Positions 45,115-55,001 of a stretch of DNA of 64,000 bases are shown here, one piece after another (position 1 is the first letter of the stretch; every line of letters starts with the position of its first letter). The translations under genes and the position numbers were made by a program. Source of the DNA: Aestuariibaculum sediminum (GTDB lineage Bacteria; Bacteroidota; Bacteroidia; Flavobacteriales; Flavobacteriaceae); assembly GCF_014596945.1 (NCBI RefSeq), contig NZ_JACVXB010000004.1, forward strand, positions 248,001-312,000, given 5' to 3'. Below the pieces are notes generated by a model. The model was given only the letters and a program-made list of their open reading frames with translations, was not told where the DNA came from and searched no databases.

Positions 45115-47313
45115 ATGACTAAAATAAAAACACAATATAATCGTCGTTCATTTTTGAAGGTTTCGGCAGCAGCAGGCGGAGGTATGCTCATAGGCTTTAG
45201 TTGGTTAACAGGATGTGTTACCAGTAATAAAAAAGACGATGTTATTGCCATCCCAAATGAATGGTTCGAAATTAATGGATACATCAAAATTGGGGATACT
45301 GGTTTGGTAACAATTTATTCACCAAACCCTGAGATTGGACAAAACGTAAAAACTTCAATGCCCATGATTGTGGCAGAGGAGTTAGATGTTGATTGGAATC
45401 ATGTAATCGTAGAGCAAGGGGCTTTAAATGAAGATGCCTTCAAAAACCCCCAATTTGCAGGTGGTAGTTTGTCCATAAAGCGAGGTTGGCATCCTTTAAG
45501 AATGGCAGGTGCAACAGGTAGGCGTATGCTTATGGAAGCAGCGGCTAAAGAATGGAATGTTGATGTTGAAGGCTTAACCGTTACGAAAGGGATTATTAAA
45601 GAGATAGATGGCGAAAGAAGTATTAGTTACGGAGAAATTGCAAGCAAAGCGGTTGGTATAGAAATTCCAGAAGAAGTGGAATTGAAGGATGTTAAAAATT
45701 TTCAATTAATTGGTACAAGTCAGAAAAATGTAGAAGGTAAAAATATTGTAACCGGCAAACCGTTGTTTGGTATCGATTTTAAAAGGGAAGGGATGAAATT
45801 AGCTATGATAGAGCATCCTCCTGCCTTTGGAATGAAGGTTAAAGCATTTAATGAAGATGAAATAAAAGCTATGCCAGGAATTTATGATGCTTTTATTGTA
45901 GATACAGCAATACCAGGACCAGGGTGGTCTGACGAAAAAGGATTTTTACAGTTGGTTGCCATTGTGGGAGATTCAACTTGGAAACTGATGAAAGCGAAAA
46001 AAGCACTTAAAACCAATTGGGAGGTCGTTGGTGAATTGGAAAATTCTGAAATGCATTCAAAAAGAATGGAGGAAGCTCTAGCTTCAAGTGAATTAAGAGA
46101 AAGTAGAAAGGACGGCGACCCAGAAAGTGCTTTCAAAAAGGCTTCAAAAGTTATTGAACGAACATATAGTTCTCCATTTTTACCCCATAATACGATGGAA
46201 CCGATGAATTTCTTTGCCCATGTTACCGATACATCAGCGGAGTTAGTAGGCCCTACCCAAACGCCGAAGGCTTTAGAAGATTCAGTGTCTAAATTACTCA
46301 ATTTACCCATTGAAGCAATTACCGTAGATATGACGCGAATTGGAGGGGGTTTTGGAAGACGGTTGTACGTTCATTTTGGAGTAGAAGCAGCTGCCATATC
46401 TAAAAAAATAGGTGCTCCTGTAAAACTTATTTACACGCGCGAAGACGATATGACTCAAGGAACATATCGTCCAGCTTATTTAGCAACATACAAAGCTGGA
46501 TTAGATGAGAATAATAGCCTAATAGCGTTTTCAATTAAAGGCACAGGATTACCAGAAAACCCTGTTTTCGAAAACCGTTTTCCTGCAGGAACAGTCGATA
46601 ATTATCTGGCTGAAAAAATAAGTACTAAAACAAATATCACAACAGGAGCATGGCGTGCACCGAGATCTCATTTTACAGCAGCTGCCGAACAATCGTTTTT
46701 AGATGAAGTCGCCGAATTGGCAGGTAAAGACCCTATTGAATTTAGATTAGAATTATTTGACAAAGCCGAAAATAATCCAGTTGGAGAAAATAACGATTAC
46801 GATCCTAAGCGTTATGCCGGCGTGCTTAAACTGGTAAAGGAGAAGTGCAATTGGGGCGTGGAGACTCCTGGAATATACAGAGGTGTAGCTGCCTATTATT
46901 GTCATTCCAGTTATGTGGCTGAGGTTATAGATATCGCTATGGAGAGTAATAAACCTAAGGTGAAAAAAGTATGGTGTGCTGTAGATTGTGGAATTGTAAT
47001 TAATCGGGATGCTGCCAAAAATATGGTTGAAGGCGGGGTGGTTGATGGAATTGGGCATGCAATGTATAGCCAGTTAACATTTAATGATGGTGCTCCAGAA
47101 CAAAATAATTTTAACACCTATCGATTAATGCGACATTCACAGGCGCCAGAGGCAATTGAGGTATTTTTTGTTGAGAATGATATCGATCCAACGGGATTAG
47201 GAGAGCCTGGTTTGCCACCTGCCATTGGCGCCTTGGCAAACGCATTGTATAAGGCAACAGGAGAACGTTTGTATCATCAGCCGTTTGTTTCTTATAAATC
47301 GGTAATCGGTTAA
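45115..47313 (+). CDS. Molybdopterin-binding subunit of a xanthine-oxidase-family enzyme (IorB-like)
   Basis: 732 residues. The N-terminus has a Tat signal (RRSFLK, then a hydrophobic stretch) and a lipobox-like LTGC near residue 32, suggesting a periplasmic, perhaps lipid-anchored enzyme. Moco-binding loops include GGGFGRR and GAWRAPRSHF; the base-catalyst Glu is in GLGEPGLPP near the C-terminus. Members hydroxylate N-heterocycles or oxidise aldehydes. The true substrate is unknown. It is followed after 10 bp by xdhC. Confidence 0.94.
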   Translation: MTKIKTQYNRRSFLKVSAAAGGGMLIGFSWLTGCVTSNKKDDVIAIPNEWFEINGYIKIGDTGLVTIYSPNPEIGQNVKTSMPMIVAEELDVDWNHVIVEQGALNEDAFKNPQFAGGSLSIKRGWHPLRMAGATGRRMLMEAAAKEWNVDVEGLTVTKGIIKEIDGERSISYGEIASKAVGIEIPEEVELKDVKNFQLIGTSQKNVEGKNIVTGKPLFGIDFKREGMKLAMIEHPPAFGMKVKAFNEDEIKAMPGIYDAFIVDTAIPGPGWSDEKGFLQLVAIVGDSTWKLMKAKKALKTNWEVVGELENSEMHSKRMEEALASSELRESRKDGDPESAFKKASKVIERTYSSPFLPHNTMEPMNFFAHVTDTSAELVGPTQTPKALEDSVSKLLNLPIEAITVDMTRIGGGFGRRLYVHFGVEAAAISKKIGAPVKLIYTREDDMTQGTYRPAYLATYKAGLDENNSLIAFSIKGTGLPENPVFENRFPAGTVDNYLAEKISTKTNITTGAWRAPRSHFTAAAEQSFLDEVAELAGKDPIEFRLELFDKAENNPVGENNDYDPKRYAGVLKLVKEKCNWGVETPGIYRGVAAYYCHSSYVAEVIDIAMESNKPKVKKVWCAVDCGIVINRDAAKNMVEGGVVDGIGHAMYSQLTFNDGAPEQNNFNTYRLMRHSQAPEAIEVFFVENDIDPTGLGEPGLPPAIGALANALYKATGERLYHQPFVSYKSVIG

Positions 47314-47323
47314 TCGTTATCCT

Positions 47324-48358
47324 ATGACTCACGAATTAAAAACACTTTTAGAAACTGCAATAAATTGGGAAACGGAGGGTTTAATTTCTGTCTTGGCCAC
47401 GGTTGTAGACTTAGATGGTTCGTCTTATAGGCGACCAGGTGTAAGAATGTTATTGAATAACAAGGGACAGTGGATTGGTGCGGTTAGCGGAGGCTGTGTA
47501 GAAAAAGAAGTGTATCGGCAAGCAAAAAGTGTGTTTCAAACTGGAGCGGCTAAAATGATGACTTACGATGGAAGGTATCGTTTAGGTTGCGAAGGTGTGT
47601 TATATATTTTATTAGAGCCAGTTTCATTATCTGAAGCATTTAAATCGGCATTTTTTTATTGCATAAAAGAAAGAATCATATTTTCCATTTCTTCATATTA
47701 TAAGAAACAAGAAGGTGTATGGGATGGTTTGGGGTCGGTTTTTAAATTCGAAGGAAAAACATTTTCTATTCAAGATACTAAAGAACAGGGTTTTGTGCAA
47801 CGTCCTAAAGAAGGACTTGAATTTAAACAAATACTACAACCATGTTTCAAGTTGGTAATAATAGGAACAGAGCATGATGCGGTTAAACTATCTGAATACG
47901 CATCCCTCACAGGGTGGGAGGTTACTATAGTCTCTAAAGGGACAGAGGCAAAATCGGCTGAGTTTTTCCCAAAAGCAAAAGTATTTAAAGCCTTAGCTCC
48001 AGAACATATTCAAAGTCTATCTATAGATAATCAAACGGCTATTGTTCTAATGACTCATAATTTTGCCATGGATTTAAGGTATTTGGTTGCTCTTAACGGC
48101 GAAAAACCTAATTATATAGGACTGCTTGGGTCTACAAGACGCCGAGACGATTTGCTATCTCAGTTTATTGAATACTGTCCAGATGTGTCTGATGAATTTT
48201 TAGATATTATTTATGGTCCGGCAGGCGTAGATATTGGTTCGGAAACACCCGAAGAAATAGCTATTTCTATAGTGTCTGAAATTCTTGCGGTAACACGAGA
48301 CAGGGAAACTTATTCATTACGGAAAAAGTCAGGTAAAATTCATGCCAGATTAAAGTAA
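47324..48358 (+). CDS. xdhC: XdhC-family Mo cofactor maturation factor
   Basis: 344 residues. The N-terminal XdhC/CoxI domain has SYRRPGVRMLLNNKGQWIGAVSGGCVE and RLGCEGVLYILLEP; the C-terminal Rossmann domain has GLLGSTRRRD and YGPAGVDIGSETPEEIA. XdhC binds Mo cofactor, helps its sulfuration and inserts it into xanthine-oxidase-type enzymes, here most likely the product of the gene just upstream. Confidence 0.94.
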   Translation: MTHELKTLLETAINWETEGLISVLATVVDLDGSSYRRPGVRMLLNNKGQWIGAVSGGCVEKEVYRQAKSVFQTGAAKMMTYDGRYRLGCEGVLYILLEPVSLSEAFKSAFFYCIKERIIFSISSYYKKQEGVWDGLGSVFKFEGKTFSIQDTKEQGFVQRPKEGLEFKQILQPCFKLVIIGTEHDAVKLSEYASLTGWEVTIVSKGTEAKSAEFFPKAKVFKALAPEHIQSLSIDNQTAIVLMTHNFAMDLRYLVALNGEKPNYIGLLGSTRRRDDLLSQFIEYCPDVSDEFLDIIYGPAGVDIGSETPEEIAISIVSEILAVTRDRETYSLRKKSGKIHARLK

Positions 48359-48364
48359 ATCATA

Positions 48365-48979
48365 ATGAAAGTTAAAACAAAAACAGCTATTGTTGTTTTA
48401 GCGGCAGGTGAAGCTTCACGCATGGGAAAACCTAAACAATTGTTGCCTTGGGGAGAGACTACTTTACTCGAGCATACTATTAAAACCGCTTTAGAAGTTA
48501 ATACAGATGAAATTTTGGTGGTTTTGGGTGCGCATTACAATGAAATTAAATCGCTGATTGATAAGTATCCAATACAAATAGTGTTTAATCCTGATTGGAA
48601 ATCTGGATTGGGAACATCGATTTCTAAGGCTATTTATGAGATTCAAAATGGCCGGCAGGAAATACATGCCGTATTAATTATGTTGGCCGATCAGCCATTT
48701 ATTTCTTCTAATGATTTGAATTTAATGATTAAACATTTCAGAAAAAGTGAAAATCAAATAATAGCAACAATCTATGAGGGAGGTGTGAAAGGTGTTCCCG
48801 TATTGTTTGACGCGACTTATTTTGATGACTTACTAGCTTTGAATGACGATTATGGAGCAAAAGAGATTATAAAACGTTATAAGGCCTTCGTGGATTTTTA
48901 TAATAATAATTCTAATATAGCAGATTTAGATACTCCCGATGAGTATCAATCGGCATATCAAAATACATTTAATATTTAA
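48365..48979 (+). CDS. MocA-like molybdenum cofactor nucleotidyltransferase
   Basis: 204 residues, GT-A-type nucleotidyltransferase. LAAGEASRMGKPKQLLPWG is the nucleotide-binding signature, followed by MLADQPF, which carries the metal-binding Asp. MocA converts Mo-molybdopterin to the cytosine dinucleotide form (MCD) used by xanthine-oxidase-family enzymes. Position between xdhC and a Mo oxidoreductase supports this rather than MobA. It is 6 bp after xdhC and 1 bp before the YdeP gene. Confidence 0.92.
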   Translation: MKVKTKTAIVVLAAGEASRMGKPKQLLPWGETTLLEHTIKTALEVNTDEILVVLGAHYNEIKSLIDKYPIQIVFNPDWKSGLGTSISKAIYEIQNGRQEIHAVLIMLADQPFISSNDLNLMIKHFRKSENQIIATIYEGGVKGVPVLFDATYFDDLLALNDDYGAKEIIKRYKAFVDFYNNNSNIADLDTPDEYQSAYQNTFNI

Positions 48980-48980
48980 G

Positions 48981-51275
48981 ATGAGTTCTTCAGCACAAGA
49001 TAAAGCCAAAACACCAGAAACATTTTCAGATTTTGAAGTCAAAGATGCGGCTAAAAACAGTGCGGGGTTTCCAGCACTGACGTCGGTTGTTTCTCAGGTA
49101 TCAAAATACATGAATCCAGCTGATGCTTTTAAAATAGCATTAAAATTAAATCAGAAAGGAGGTTTTGATTGTCCGGGTTGTGCCTGGCCGGATCCGGATG
49201 ACGAACGCTCGATTTTAGGTGAATATTGCGAGAATGGCATGAAAGCGATGGCAGAAGAAATGCAGAATAAGACCATTGGCGAAGCTTTTTTTTCCCGATA
49301 TTCAATTGAAGATTTAGCAAATTGGAGTGACTTTGAAATAGGTAAATCAGGTCGGTTAGCAGAACCCATGTATTTAGCTAAAGGAGCAGCTCATTACACA
49401 CCAGTTTCTTGGGAAAGGGCTTTTGAAATTGTGGCTTCACATCTCAATAGTCTGGATTCACCCGATGAAGCTGTATTTTATACATCGGGAAGAACTACTA
49501 ATGAAGCCGCTTTTTTATATCAACTATTTGTTCGTGAGTTTGGTACAGCAAACTTACCAGACTGTTCAAATATGTGTCATGAAGCCAGTGGCAAAGCTTT
49601 ATCGCAAACTTTAGGAATAGGTAAGGGGTCGGTAACCCTGGATGATTTATATAAAGCTGAGGTGGTAATTGTAGTTGGGCAGAATCCTGGCACCAATCAT
49701 CCTAGAATGCTTTCTGCATTAGAAAAGTGTAAAAAGAATGGAGGAAAAATAGTAAGTATAAATCCATTGGCTGAAGCAGGATTAGTACGGTTTACCAATC
49801 CTCAAAATCCTTTAAAAATGATTACAGGAGGAACGAAGCTAACCGATATCCATGTGCCCATTACAATCAATGGAGATGTCGCTTTTTTCAAGGCTTTATT
49901 GCTTAAATTGTTAGAAAGAGAAGAGCTTCGTGGTGATGGTTTTGATAAAAATTTTATAAAGACTTATACACATGGAATTGAAGCATTTATAACCGATTTA
50001 AAACGATATGATTTTGAAGAATGCTTGCAGCGTTCCGGTGTTTCTATAGATGTTTTTAACGCAGTTTTTGATCTTATTCTTAAACATAACAAAATTATAG
50101 TGTGTTGGGCTATGGGGTTAACGCAGCATGAAAATGCTGTAGACAATATTCGTGAGTTGGTAAATTTATTGCTTTTAAAGGGAAGTATAGGTAAGGAGGG
50201 GGCAGGAACTTGTCCTGTGAGAGGACATTCCAATGTGCAAGGGGACAGAACCGTTGGTATATGGGAGTCTGCGCCTCAATCATTTTTGGATAAAATTGAA
50301 GCTAAATACGGATTCAAACCTACTACAAAACATGGTTATTCAGTTATTGAAGCGATACGAGCTATGTATAATAAGAAAGCCAAAGTATTTTTTGGTTTAG
50401 GAGGAAATTTTATTTCGGCAGTACCCGATACGAATTATTCAGCTCAAGCTTTAGCAAATTGCTACTTAACAGTACATGTAAGTACTAAGTTAAATCGTTC
50501 ACACTTGGTTACAGGTAAAGAGGCGTTAATATTACCTTGTTTGGGAAGAGCAGAAAAAGACTATCAAAAAACAGGGGTTCAAGTACAAAGTGTTGAAAAT
50601 TCAATGGGAATTGTTTCTTCTACAAGAGGCATTTTAGAGCCATGTTCCAATAAATTATTAAGTGAAGTAGCTGTAGTCTGTGGTATTGCACATAAGACAT
50701 TAGGTAAATCTTCTAAAATTAATTGGTTGCAGTATCGAGAGGATTATAATTTGGTTCGAAATGACATAGAAGAAGTTGTAGATGGTTTTTCGCATTACAA
50801 TAAACGATTAAAAGAACCGTCGGGTTTTTATTTGCCTAATGGGGCTCGTGAGCGGCAATTTAATACGGCGACCAGTAAGGCTCAATTTTCAATTAATCAA
50901 TTACCAACTTGGGAGTTGAAGGATCAAGAGCTGATAATGATGACCATTAGAAGTCATGACCAGTTTAATACAACAATTTATGGCTTAAATGATAGATACC
51001 GGGGTGTATATAACGAAAGGCGTATTGTGTTTATGAATAAGGATGATATTAAATTAAGAGGGCTAAGAGCAAAACAAGTAATTAATTTAAAGTCTCATTA
51101 TAAGGGTGTTATTCGCCAAGCAAATCACTTCAAGGTCGTTCCATATGACATTCCTAAAGGATGTTGTGCAACATATTTCCCAGAAACAAATGTGTTAGTT
51201 CCTTTAGATAGTTTTGCACATACCGCTAAAACTCCAGCATCAAAAAGTGTTATTGTTACTGTTCATGCTATTTAG
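48981..51275 (+). CDS. FdhF/YdeP-family molybdopterin oxidoreductase
   Basis: 764 residues from ATG 48981; a longer frame from 48939 overlaps the previous gene. N-terminal Fe-S ligands are C64, C67 and C83 (FDCPGCAWPDP ... YCENG). The Mo-binding domain has LPDCSNMCHEA, VIVVGQNPGTNHPRM and CPVRGHSNVQGDRT. The C-terminal domain binds the second pterin (IRSHDQFNTTIYG). The YdeP group resembles formate dehydrogenase H; its substrate is unknown, and acid resistance has been linked to the E. coli member. It ends the Mo operon 168 bp before nirB. Confidence 0.93.
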   Translation: MSSSAQDKAKTPETFSDFEVKDAAKNSAGFPALTSVVSQVSKYMNPADAFKIALKLNQKGGFDCPGCAWPDPDDERSILGEYCENGMKAMAEEMQNKTIGEAFFSRYSIEDLANWSDFEIGKSGRLAEPMYLAKGAAHYTPVSWERAFEIVASHLNSLDSPDEAVFYTSGRTTNEAAFLYQLFVREFGTANLPDCSNMCHEASGKALSQTLGIGKGSVTLDDLYKAEVVIVVGQNPGTNHPRMLSALEKCKKNGGKIVSINPLAEAGLVRFTNPQNPLKMITGGTKLTDIHVPITINGDVAFFKALLLKLLEREELRGDGFDKNFIKTYTHGIEAFITDLKRYDFEECLQRSGVSIDVFNAVFDLILKHNKIIVCWAMGLTQHENAVDNIRELVNLLLLKGSIGKEGAGTCPVRGHSNVQGDRTVGIWESAPQSFLDKIEAKYGFKPTTKHGYSVIEAIRAMYNKKAKVFFGLGGNFISAVPDTNYSAQALANCYLTVHVSTKLNRSHLVTGKEALILPCLGRAEKDYQKTGVQVQSVENSMGIVSSTRGILEPCSNKLLSEVAVVCGIAHKTLGKSSKINWLQYREDYNLVRNDIEEVVDGFSHYNKRLKEPSGFYLPNGARERQFNTATSKAQFSINQLPTWELKDQELIMMTIRSHDQFNTTIYGLNDRYRGVYNERRIVFMNKDDIKLRGLRAKQVINLKSHYKGVIRQANHFKVVPYDIPKGCCATYFPETNVLVPLDSFAHTAKTPASKSVIVTVHAI

Positions 51276-51387
51276 GAATCTTCATTCTTTTATATTTTCC
51301 ATCATTATATTTTAATTTATACGTATAAATACGTGTTTTATTTTATGAATTTATGAATTTTTCGTTTAATACTAAATTTTAGATTTT

Positions 51388-51418
51388 AAAATTAAGTATA
51401 ATTACGTAGTTTTGATTA
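51388..51418 (+). promoter_or_regulatory. nirB promoter with AAGTA-N4-TACGT box
   Basis: The half-palindrome AAAATTAAGTAT (51388-51399) also occurs at nasA. The box AAGTATAATTACGT (51394-51407) differs in one base from AAGTA-N4-TACTT, and its last T is the first base of the -7 TAGTTTTG (51407-51414), exactly as at nasA. ATTACGTAGTTTTGATTA (51401-51418) repeats the narK element 30531-30548. No TTG -33 is well placed, so an activator is likely. Another TACGTA palindrome is at 51321-51326, and AAATACGTAG at 51432-51441. Confidence 0.65.
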
Positions 51419-51443
51419 TGTTTGTAATGTAAAATACGTAGTT

Positions 51444-53954
51444 ATGAAAAAAATAATTGTTATTGGTAACGGGATGGTCGGGTACAAATTTTGTGAAAAA
51501 TTTGTAGCTCAAGCACAAAGTAGAAATTATAAAATAACAGTTTTTGGAGAAGAACCAAGACCTGCTTACGACAGAGTTCATTTAAGTGAATATTTTGAAA
51601 ATCAAGATGCTAAAGCTTTAGAAATGGCACCTAGGTCTTGGTATGAAGAGCATGGAATTGAATTAATTACAGGGGAACGCGTTGCTGACATCCATCGAAC
51701 AGCTAAAACCATAACTACAGCTAAAGAACGTGAATTTCAATATGATTACTTAGTCTTAGCTACGGGTTCTTCACCTTTTGTGCCGCCTATAAAAGGTGTG
51801 GAGAAAAATGGTGTTTTTGTATATCGAACGATTGAAGATTTGGAAGGCATGCTTGATTATGCAGCCGACTTAAAAATTAAAAATCCAAATGCTAAAGCTG
51901 CTGTTTTGGGTGGTGGTTTACTTGGTTTGGAGGCAGGTAAGGCCGTGTTAGATATGGGGTTGGAGCCTCATATTGTTGAATTTGCTCCTAAATTAATGCC
52001 GAGACAATTGGATACAAGAAGTAGTCAAGTGTTAAAATTAAAGTTAGAATCTATTGGGTTAAATATTCATTTGAGTAAAGCAACAAATCAAATATTAGGT
52101 GATGAAGCTATTACAGGAATGGAGTTTGGCGAAGATGATGTTTTAGAGGTTGATATGCTTATTATTTCGGCAGGTATACGACCTAGAGATGAGTTAGGAA
52201 AAACCTGTGATTTAAAAATGGGAGTTCGTGGAGGTATTGTGGTTGATAATAAGATGCAAACTTCAGATCCTAATATTTTTGCCATTGGAGAAGTGGCTCT
52301 ATATAATCAAATGATATATGGTTTAGTGGCTCCGGGTTATGACATGGCAGAAGTAGCTGTGCACCAAATAATAGGACAAACCGATAAAGTTATGCCTGCC
52401 GACATCGATATGTCAACTAAGTTAAAATTGATTGGTGTGGATGTGGCAAGTTTTGGAGAACCATTTATGCCTGCCAGCAAGGGGCATTCGATAATTTTCG
52501 AAAATAAAACACAGCATTTATATAAACGAATTAATGTGAGTTTAGACGGTAAATCACTGCTAGGCGGTATTCTAGTTGGTGATGCAGCCGATTATAATAT
52601 GTTGCATCAAATTTACTTGAATGGTATGAAAATCCCTGAAGATCCGTCACAGTTAATTTTGCCAGCTAGCGAAGGAGGTTCGACTTTTGGCAGTGTTATG
52701 GATTTGCCTGATACGGCTCAGGTTTGTTCATGCGAAAGTGTTAGTAAAGGTGATATTTGTTGTTCTATTACTGAAAATGGAAGTAATAATTTAGGAGATG
52801 TAGTAACCGAAACAAAGGCCACAACTGGCTGTGGAGGTTGTAAGCCTATGGTGGTCGATTTAGTAAACGAAACTCTAAAATCTTTAGGTAAAGAAGTTAA
52901 AGAAGTTATTTGTGAGCACTTTAGTTTTAACCGTCAGGAATTATACGATTTAGTAAAAGTAAATCAGGTTAAAGATTATGATGAAGCTCTGAATTTATTT
53001 GGAGACGGTGATGGTTGTGAGGTGTGTAAGCCCGCTTTAGCTTCAATATTCGCGACCATTACAATGGAAACTCCTAACAAGCAATTTGCAATTCAGGATA
53101 CTAATGATCGCTTTTTGGCTAATATTCAACGTAACGGAACCTATTCTGTGGTGCCGCGAGTAGCAGGTGGCGAAATTACACCAGATAAATTAATAGTACT
53201 CGGAGAAGTGGCTAAGAAATACGATTTATATACAAAAATAACAGGTGGTCAACGTATCGATTTGTTCGGTGCGCAAATTCATCAATTGCCTTTAATTTGG
53301 AAAGAATTAATAGATGCTGGGTTTGAAAGTGGCCATGCGTATGGAAAATCATTACGAACAGTAAAAAGTTGTGTGGGCTCTACTTGGTGTCGCTATGGTA
53401 TGCATGAAAGCGTAACGTTCGCTATAGACATAGAAAATAGATACCGAGGGCTGCGGTCACCACATAAGCTTAAAGGAGGTGTGTCGGGATGTATTCGAGA
53501 ATGTGCAGAAGCTCGTGGCAAGGACTTTGGTTTAATTGCTGTTGATGGCGGTTGGAACTTATATGTATGTGGAAATGGAGGAGCAACACCTAAGCACGCA
53601 ATATTGTTTGCTGAACAATTGGATGATGAAACTGCTATTAAATATTTAGACCGTTTCCTGATGTTCTATATCAAAACAGCTGGTCCATTAGTACGTACCG
53701 CACCGTGGTTAGAAAAACTCGATGGAGGGATAGAGTATTTAAAGCAAGTTGTCATTGAAGATTCACTCGGTATTGCAGCGGATTTAGAAAAAGAAATGCA
53801 AGGTTTAATTAATAAGTACGAATGTGAGTGGAAACAAGCAATTGAGAATCCTAACATCGCAAAGCGCTTTAAACATTTCGTTAATTCTGATGATACAGAT
53901 GATAATTTAGTATTTGTACCTATGCGCGAACAAAAAATGCCAAAAGCTTGGTAG
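51444..53954 (+). CDS. nirB: Assimilatory NAD(P)H nitrite reductase, large subunit
   Basis: 836 residues. FAD/NAD-binding domain about 1-300 (VIGNGMVGYK, ATGSSPFVPP, VLGGGLLGLEAG). BFD-like [2Fe-2S] ligands C428, C430, C463 and C466. A second small Cys region has C490, C525 and C528. The siroheme/[4Fe-4S] domain has the ligands C643, C649, C683 and C687 (CVGSTWC, CIREC). It reduces nitrite to ammonium with six electrons in the cytoplasm. It is complete for the family and followed by nirD after 59 bp. Confidence 0.97.
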   Translation: MKKIIVIGNGMVGYKFCEKFVAQAQSRNYKITVFGEEPRPAYDRVHLSEYFENQDAKALEMAPRSWYEEHGIELITGERVADIHRTAKTITTAKEREFQYDYLVLATGSSPFVPPIKGVEKNGVFVYRTIEDLEGMLDYAADLKIKNPNAKAAVLGGGLLGLEAGKAVLDMGLEPHIVEFAPKLMPRQLDTRSSQVLKLKLESIGLNIHLSKATNQILGDEAITGMEFGEDDVLEVDMLIISAGIRPRDELGKTCDLKMGVRGGIVVDNKMQTSDPNIFAIGEVALYNQMIYGLVAPGYDMAEVAVHQIIGQTDKVMPADIDMSTKLKLIGVDVASFGEPFMPASKGHSIIFENKTQHLYKRINVSLDGKSLLGGILVGDAADYNMLHQIYLNGMKIPEDPSQLILPASEGGSTFGSVMDLPDTAQVCSCESVSKGDICCSITENGSNNLGDVVTETKATTGCGGCKPMVVDLVNETLKSLGKEVKEVICEHFSFNRQELYDLVKVNQVKDYDEALNLFGDGDGCEVCKPALASIFATITMETPNKQFAIQDTNDRFLANIQRNGTYSVVPRVAGGEITPDKLIVLGEVAKKYDLYTKITGGQRIDLFGAQIHQLPLIWKELIDAGFESGHAYGKSLRTVKSCVGSTWCRYGMHESVTFAIDIENRYRGLRSPHKLKGGVSGCIRECAEARGKDFGLIAVDGGWNLYVCGNGGATPKHAILFAEQLDDETAIKYLDRFLMFYIKTAGPLVRTAPWLEKLDGGIEYLKQVVIEDSLGIAADLEKEMQGLINKYECEWKQAIENPNIAKRFKHFVNSDDTDDNLVFVPMREQKMPKAW

Positions 53955-54013
53955 AAATATATAAATAGAAAATAACGTAAGGTCATTAAATATAGAGGTT
54001 AAAAAAAATAATT

Positions 54014-54391
54014 ATGCAAGACATACTCAATCAATATAGTTCGGTTACAGAAGCCGATGTAACAACATGGTTTAATGTAGGGTTGGTTAGCGATTTTCCA
54101 GAAAATAGTGGGGCGTGCATAAAGTATAAAACCAAACAGATAGCCGTTTATAATTTTGTTAGGAAAAAAAAATGGTATGCAGCACAAAATCTTTGTCCGC
54201 ATAAAATGGAAATGGTCTTGTCGCTTGGAATGATAGGTGATAAGGATGGAGTTGCCAAAGTAGCATGCCCGATGCATAAAAAGAATTTTTCGCTTGAAGA
54301 TGGTTCAAATTTAAATGGCGATGATTTAAAAATTGCCACCTATCCTGTTAAAATAAAAGACGGAAATGTGTATATTGGCTTTTCAGACTAA
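54014..54391 (+). CDS. nirD: Nitrite reductase small subunit, Rieske-type
   Basis: 125 residues, Rieske fold. The CPH...CPMH motif is complete (C61, H63, C85, H88), so a [2Fe-2S] cluster may be bound; many NirD proteins have lost these residues. It partners NirB. The DUF4202 gene starts 12 bp after it. Confidence 0.94.
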   Translation: MQDILNQYSSVTEADVTTWFNVGLVSDFPENSGACIKYKTKQIAVYNFVRKKKWYAAQNLCPHKMEMVLSLGMIGDKDGVAKVACPMHKKNFSLEDGSNLNGDDLKIATYPVKIKDGNVYIGFSD

Positions 54392-54403
54392 TTTAACAAA
54401 CCA

Positions 54404-54988
54404 ATGAAACCAACACGATTTGAAACTGCAATAGCATTAATTGATAAAAAAAATTCTGAAGACCCTAATGTGTATCATAGTCATGGGTTAGATTTTCCTA
54501 AAGAATTGTTGTATTCTCAGCGTATGTCTCAAAAGTTATTGCAGTTTAAACCAAACGCATCAAGAGCATTGCAAATAGCAGCTAGAGCCCAACATATTTG
54601 CCGTTGGAAAATAGGTAGAGACGAATATCCTATGGACCGTGTGGGATATTTAAAGTGGCGCGAAACCTTAAAAAAAATGCATGCTGAAATAACATCCGAA
54701 ATTTTAGAGGATGTTGGTTATGAATCTGAGTTTATCGATCGCGTGTCATTTTTAATAAATAAAAAACTCATTAAAAAGAATGAAGAAAGCCAAACCATTG
54801 AGGATGTCATTTGTTTAGTGTTTTTAGATTATTACTTTGAAGAGTTTGCAGCTAAGCACGACGATGAAAAAATAATTGATATACTTAAAAAAACATGGGT
54901 TAAAATGTCTGAAGAAGGCCATAAAGAAGCCTTGAAAATTAAATTTTCAGATAAGAGTTTAACTCTCGTAAAAAAAGCGATTTCTTAA
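54404..54988 (+). CDS. DUF4202 protein in the nitrite reductase operon
   Basis: 194 residues, soluble, mostly helical. YHSHGLDFPKELLYSQRMS, ARAQHICRW (H64), MHAEI (H93) and DVICLVFLDYYFEEF (D142) are spaced like the metal ligands of an HD-type hydrolase, though the exact HD pair is absent. DUF4202 has no established function to my knowledge. Tight spacing (12 bp after nirD, 13 bp before the kinase) ties it to nitrite reduction or nitrate sensing. Confidence 0.87.
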   Translation: MKPTRFETAIALIDKKNSEDPNVYHSHGLDFPKELLYSQRMSQKLLQFKPNASRALQIAARAQHICRWKIGRDEYPMDRVGYLKWRETLKKMHAEITSEILEDVGYESEFIDRVSFLINKKLIKKNEESQTIEDVICLVFLDYYFEEFAAKHDDEKIIDILKKTWVKMSEEGHKEALKIKFSDKSLTLVKKAIS

Positions 54989-55001
54989 ACTAATTATTAA
55001 C

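Noticed and set aside
45882-46310. 142-codon antisense frame within the Mo-enzyme large subunit gene
   Set aside because: It lies wholly inside a well-supported gene with a complete family pattern and has no start signals of its own.
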